The translations under genes and the position numbers were made by a program. From UBA5499 sp002426275 (lineage in GTDB: Bacteria; Bacillota; DTU084): a stretch of 23,334 nucleotides of DNA. Where the stretch lies: contig CALASN010000146.1 of assembly GCA_937888735.1 (NCBI GenBank), forward strand, positions 1-23,334, given 5' to 3'. Below the pieces are notes generated by a model that was not told the origin of the DNA, made no database searches, and saw nothing but the letters and a program-made list of their open reading frames with translations. Positions 23,001 to 23,334 of this stretch are shown one piece after another (within the stretch, counting starts at the first letter, position 1; every line of letters begins with the position of its first letter).

Positions 23001-23334
23001 TCATGATTCGCATCGTTCTTCTTTAGCTGAAAGCATCGCTATGCTGACTGCGGTCCCTGTCTTGTCGCTATCCACTGTCAAAGTCGCCGTGCTGGAGAAA
23101 TGCCTCAGGCGTTGCCGTAAATTGAGCAATCCGATCCCGCCTGTGCTTCCTTCTATTGAAGCTTCGTCATTTAAGACGGCAAGCAGCTGCGGAGAAATGC
23201 CCACTCCGTCGTCCGTGACCTTAATGACAACCCACTCTCCTTGGCTGAAGGCCTCTACTCTCACTATTCCTCCCTCTCGCTTCGGCTCCAACCCATGCTT
23301 GACCGCGTTTTCAATTAACGGCTGCAGCGTCATT
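23001..23334 (-). CDS. YesM-like sensor histidine kinase, C-terminal fragment cut by the window edge
   Basis: Only the last about 110 residues of the kinase are present; the sensor, membrane and HAMP parts lie outside the window. The ATP-binding HATPase domain is clear: N box QPLIENAVKHGL, G1 box DDGVGI and G2 box GGIGLLNLRQRL. The QPLIENA-KHG form is typical of the His_kinase/YesM (LytS-like) group. The Met that begins the visible frame is internal to the conserved motif, so it is not the true start. It pairs with the YesN-like regulator 13 nt downstream and would phosphorylate it at Asp57. Confidence 0.93.
   Translation of the reverse strand, partial: MTLQPLIENAVKHGLEPKREGGIVRVEAFSQGEWVVIKVTDDGVGISPQLLAVLNDEASIEGSTGGIGLLNLRQRLRHFSSTATLTVDSDKTGTAVSIAMLSAKEERCES

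Noticed and set aside
1..23334. tRNA, rRNA, CRISPR arrays, insertion sequences, integrases or attachment sites
   Set aside because: No cloverleaf-like segment, spaced short repeats, transposase or integrase motifs, or terminal inverted repeats were noticed while reading both strands; no sign of a mobile element at the locus ends seen here.

Overview
The window looks like an accessory glycan-utilisation locus from a diderm (two-membrane) bacterium outside the classical Bacteroidetes Sus system. Every supported gene lies on the minus strand, so the biological order runs from position 23334 down to 1. Three proteins look like outer-membrane beta-barrels ending in Phe. Ribosome-binding sites are strong AGGAGG types. 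The regulator pair is YesM/YesN-like, a type common in Firmicutes and relatives. An outer-membrane Firmicute lineage (Limnochordia/Halanaerobiales-like) or a deep-branching diderm phylum fits. This is an inference from protein types; the sequence holds no taxonomic marker gene.

Sensing and uptake (17918-23334): the C-terminal end of a YesM-like sensor histidine kinase, cut by the window edge, is followed by a complete YesN-like response regulator with an AraC DNA-binding domain. After a 226-nt gap with a candidate promoter and an inverted repeat come two sugar-type ABC permeases and a family 1 solute-binding protein. There is no ABC ATPase gene here, so a shared ATPase encoded elsewhere is likely. 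A strong hairpin sits just after the solute-binding gene, followed by a 448-nt intergenic stretch.

Degradation and surface apparatus (1-17469): eight complete genes and one partial gene are packed head to tail with gaps of 9-33 nt, so this is probably one operon longer than 17 kb. In order they encode: a 1279-aa clan GH-A glycoside hydrolase with a CBM11-like N-terminus; a 1418-aa non-catalytic protein with five CBM11-like modules; a small PorV/UPF0164-like outer-membrane protein; two barrels with a degenerate SLH-like helical N-terminus (OmpM-like layout); a 659-aa non-catalytic CBM/Ig protein; a 184-aa unrecognised secreted protein; a GH5 enzyme with a carbohydrate-binding insertion; and the start of a second CBM11-like protein paralogous to the 1279-aa enzyme. 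That last gene runs out of the window.

How they may work together (inference): secreted GH-A/GH5 enzymes and two multi-CBM proteins would bind and cut a beta-linked polysaccharide at or outside the outer membrane. Three of the secreted proteins end in a similar FlgD-Ig/CTD-like domain, and a PorV-like protein is encoded among them, which resembles type IX-type sorting. The barrels may anchor the envelope or pass oligosaccharides. The ABC system imports products, and YesM/YesN would sense them. The substrate cannot be named from the sequence; cellulose-, mannan-, galactan- or mixed-linkage-type beta-glycans are all compatible.
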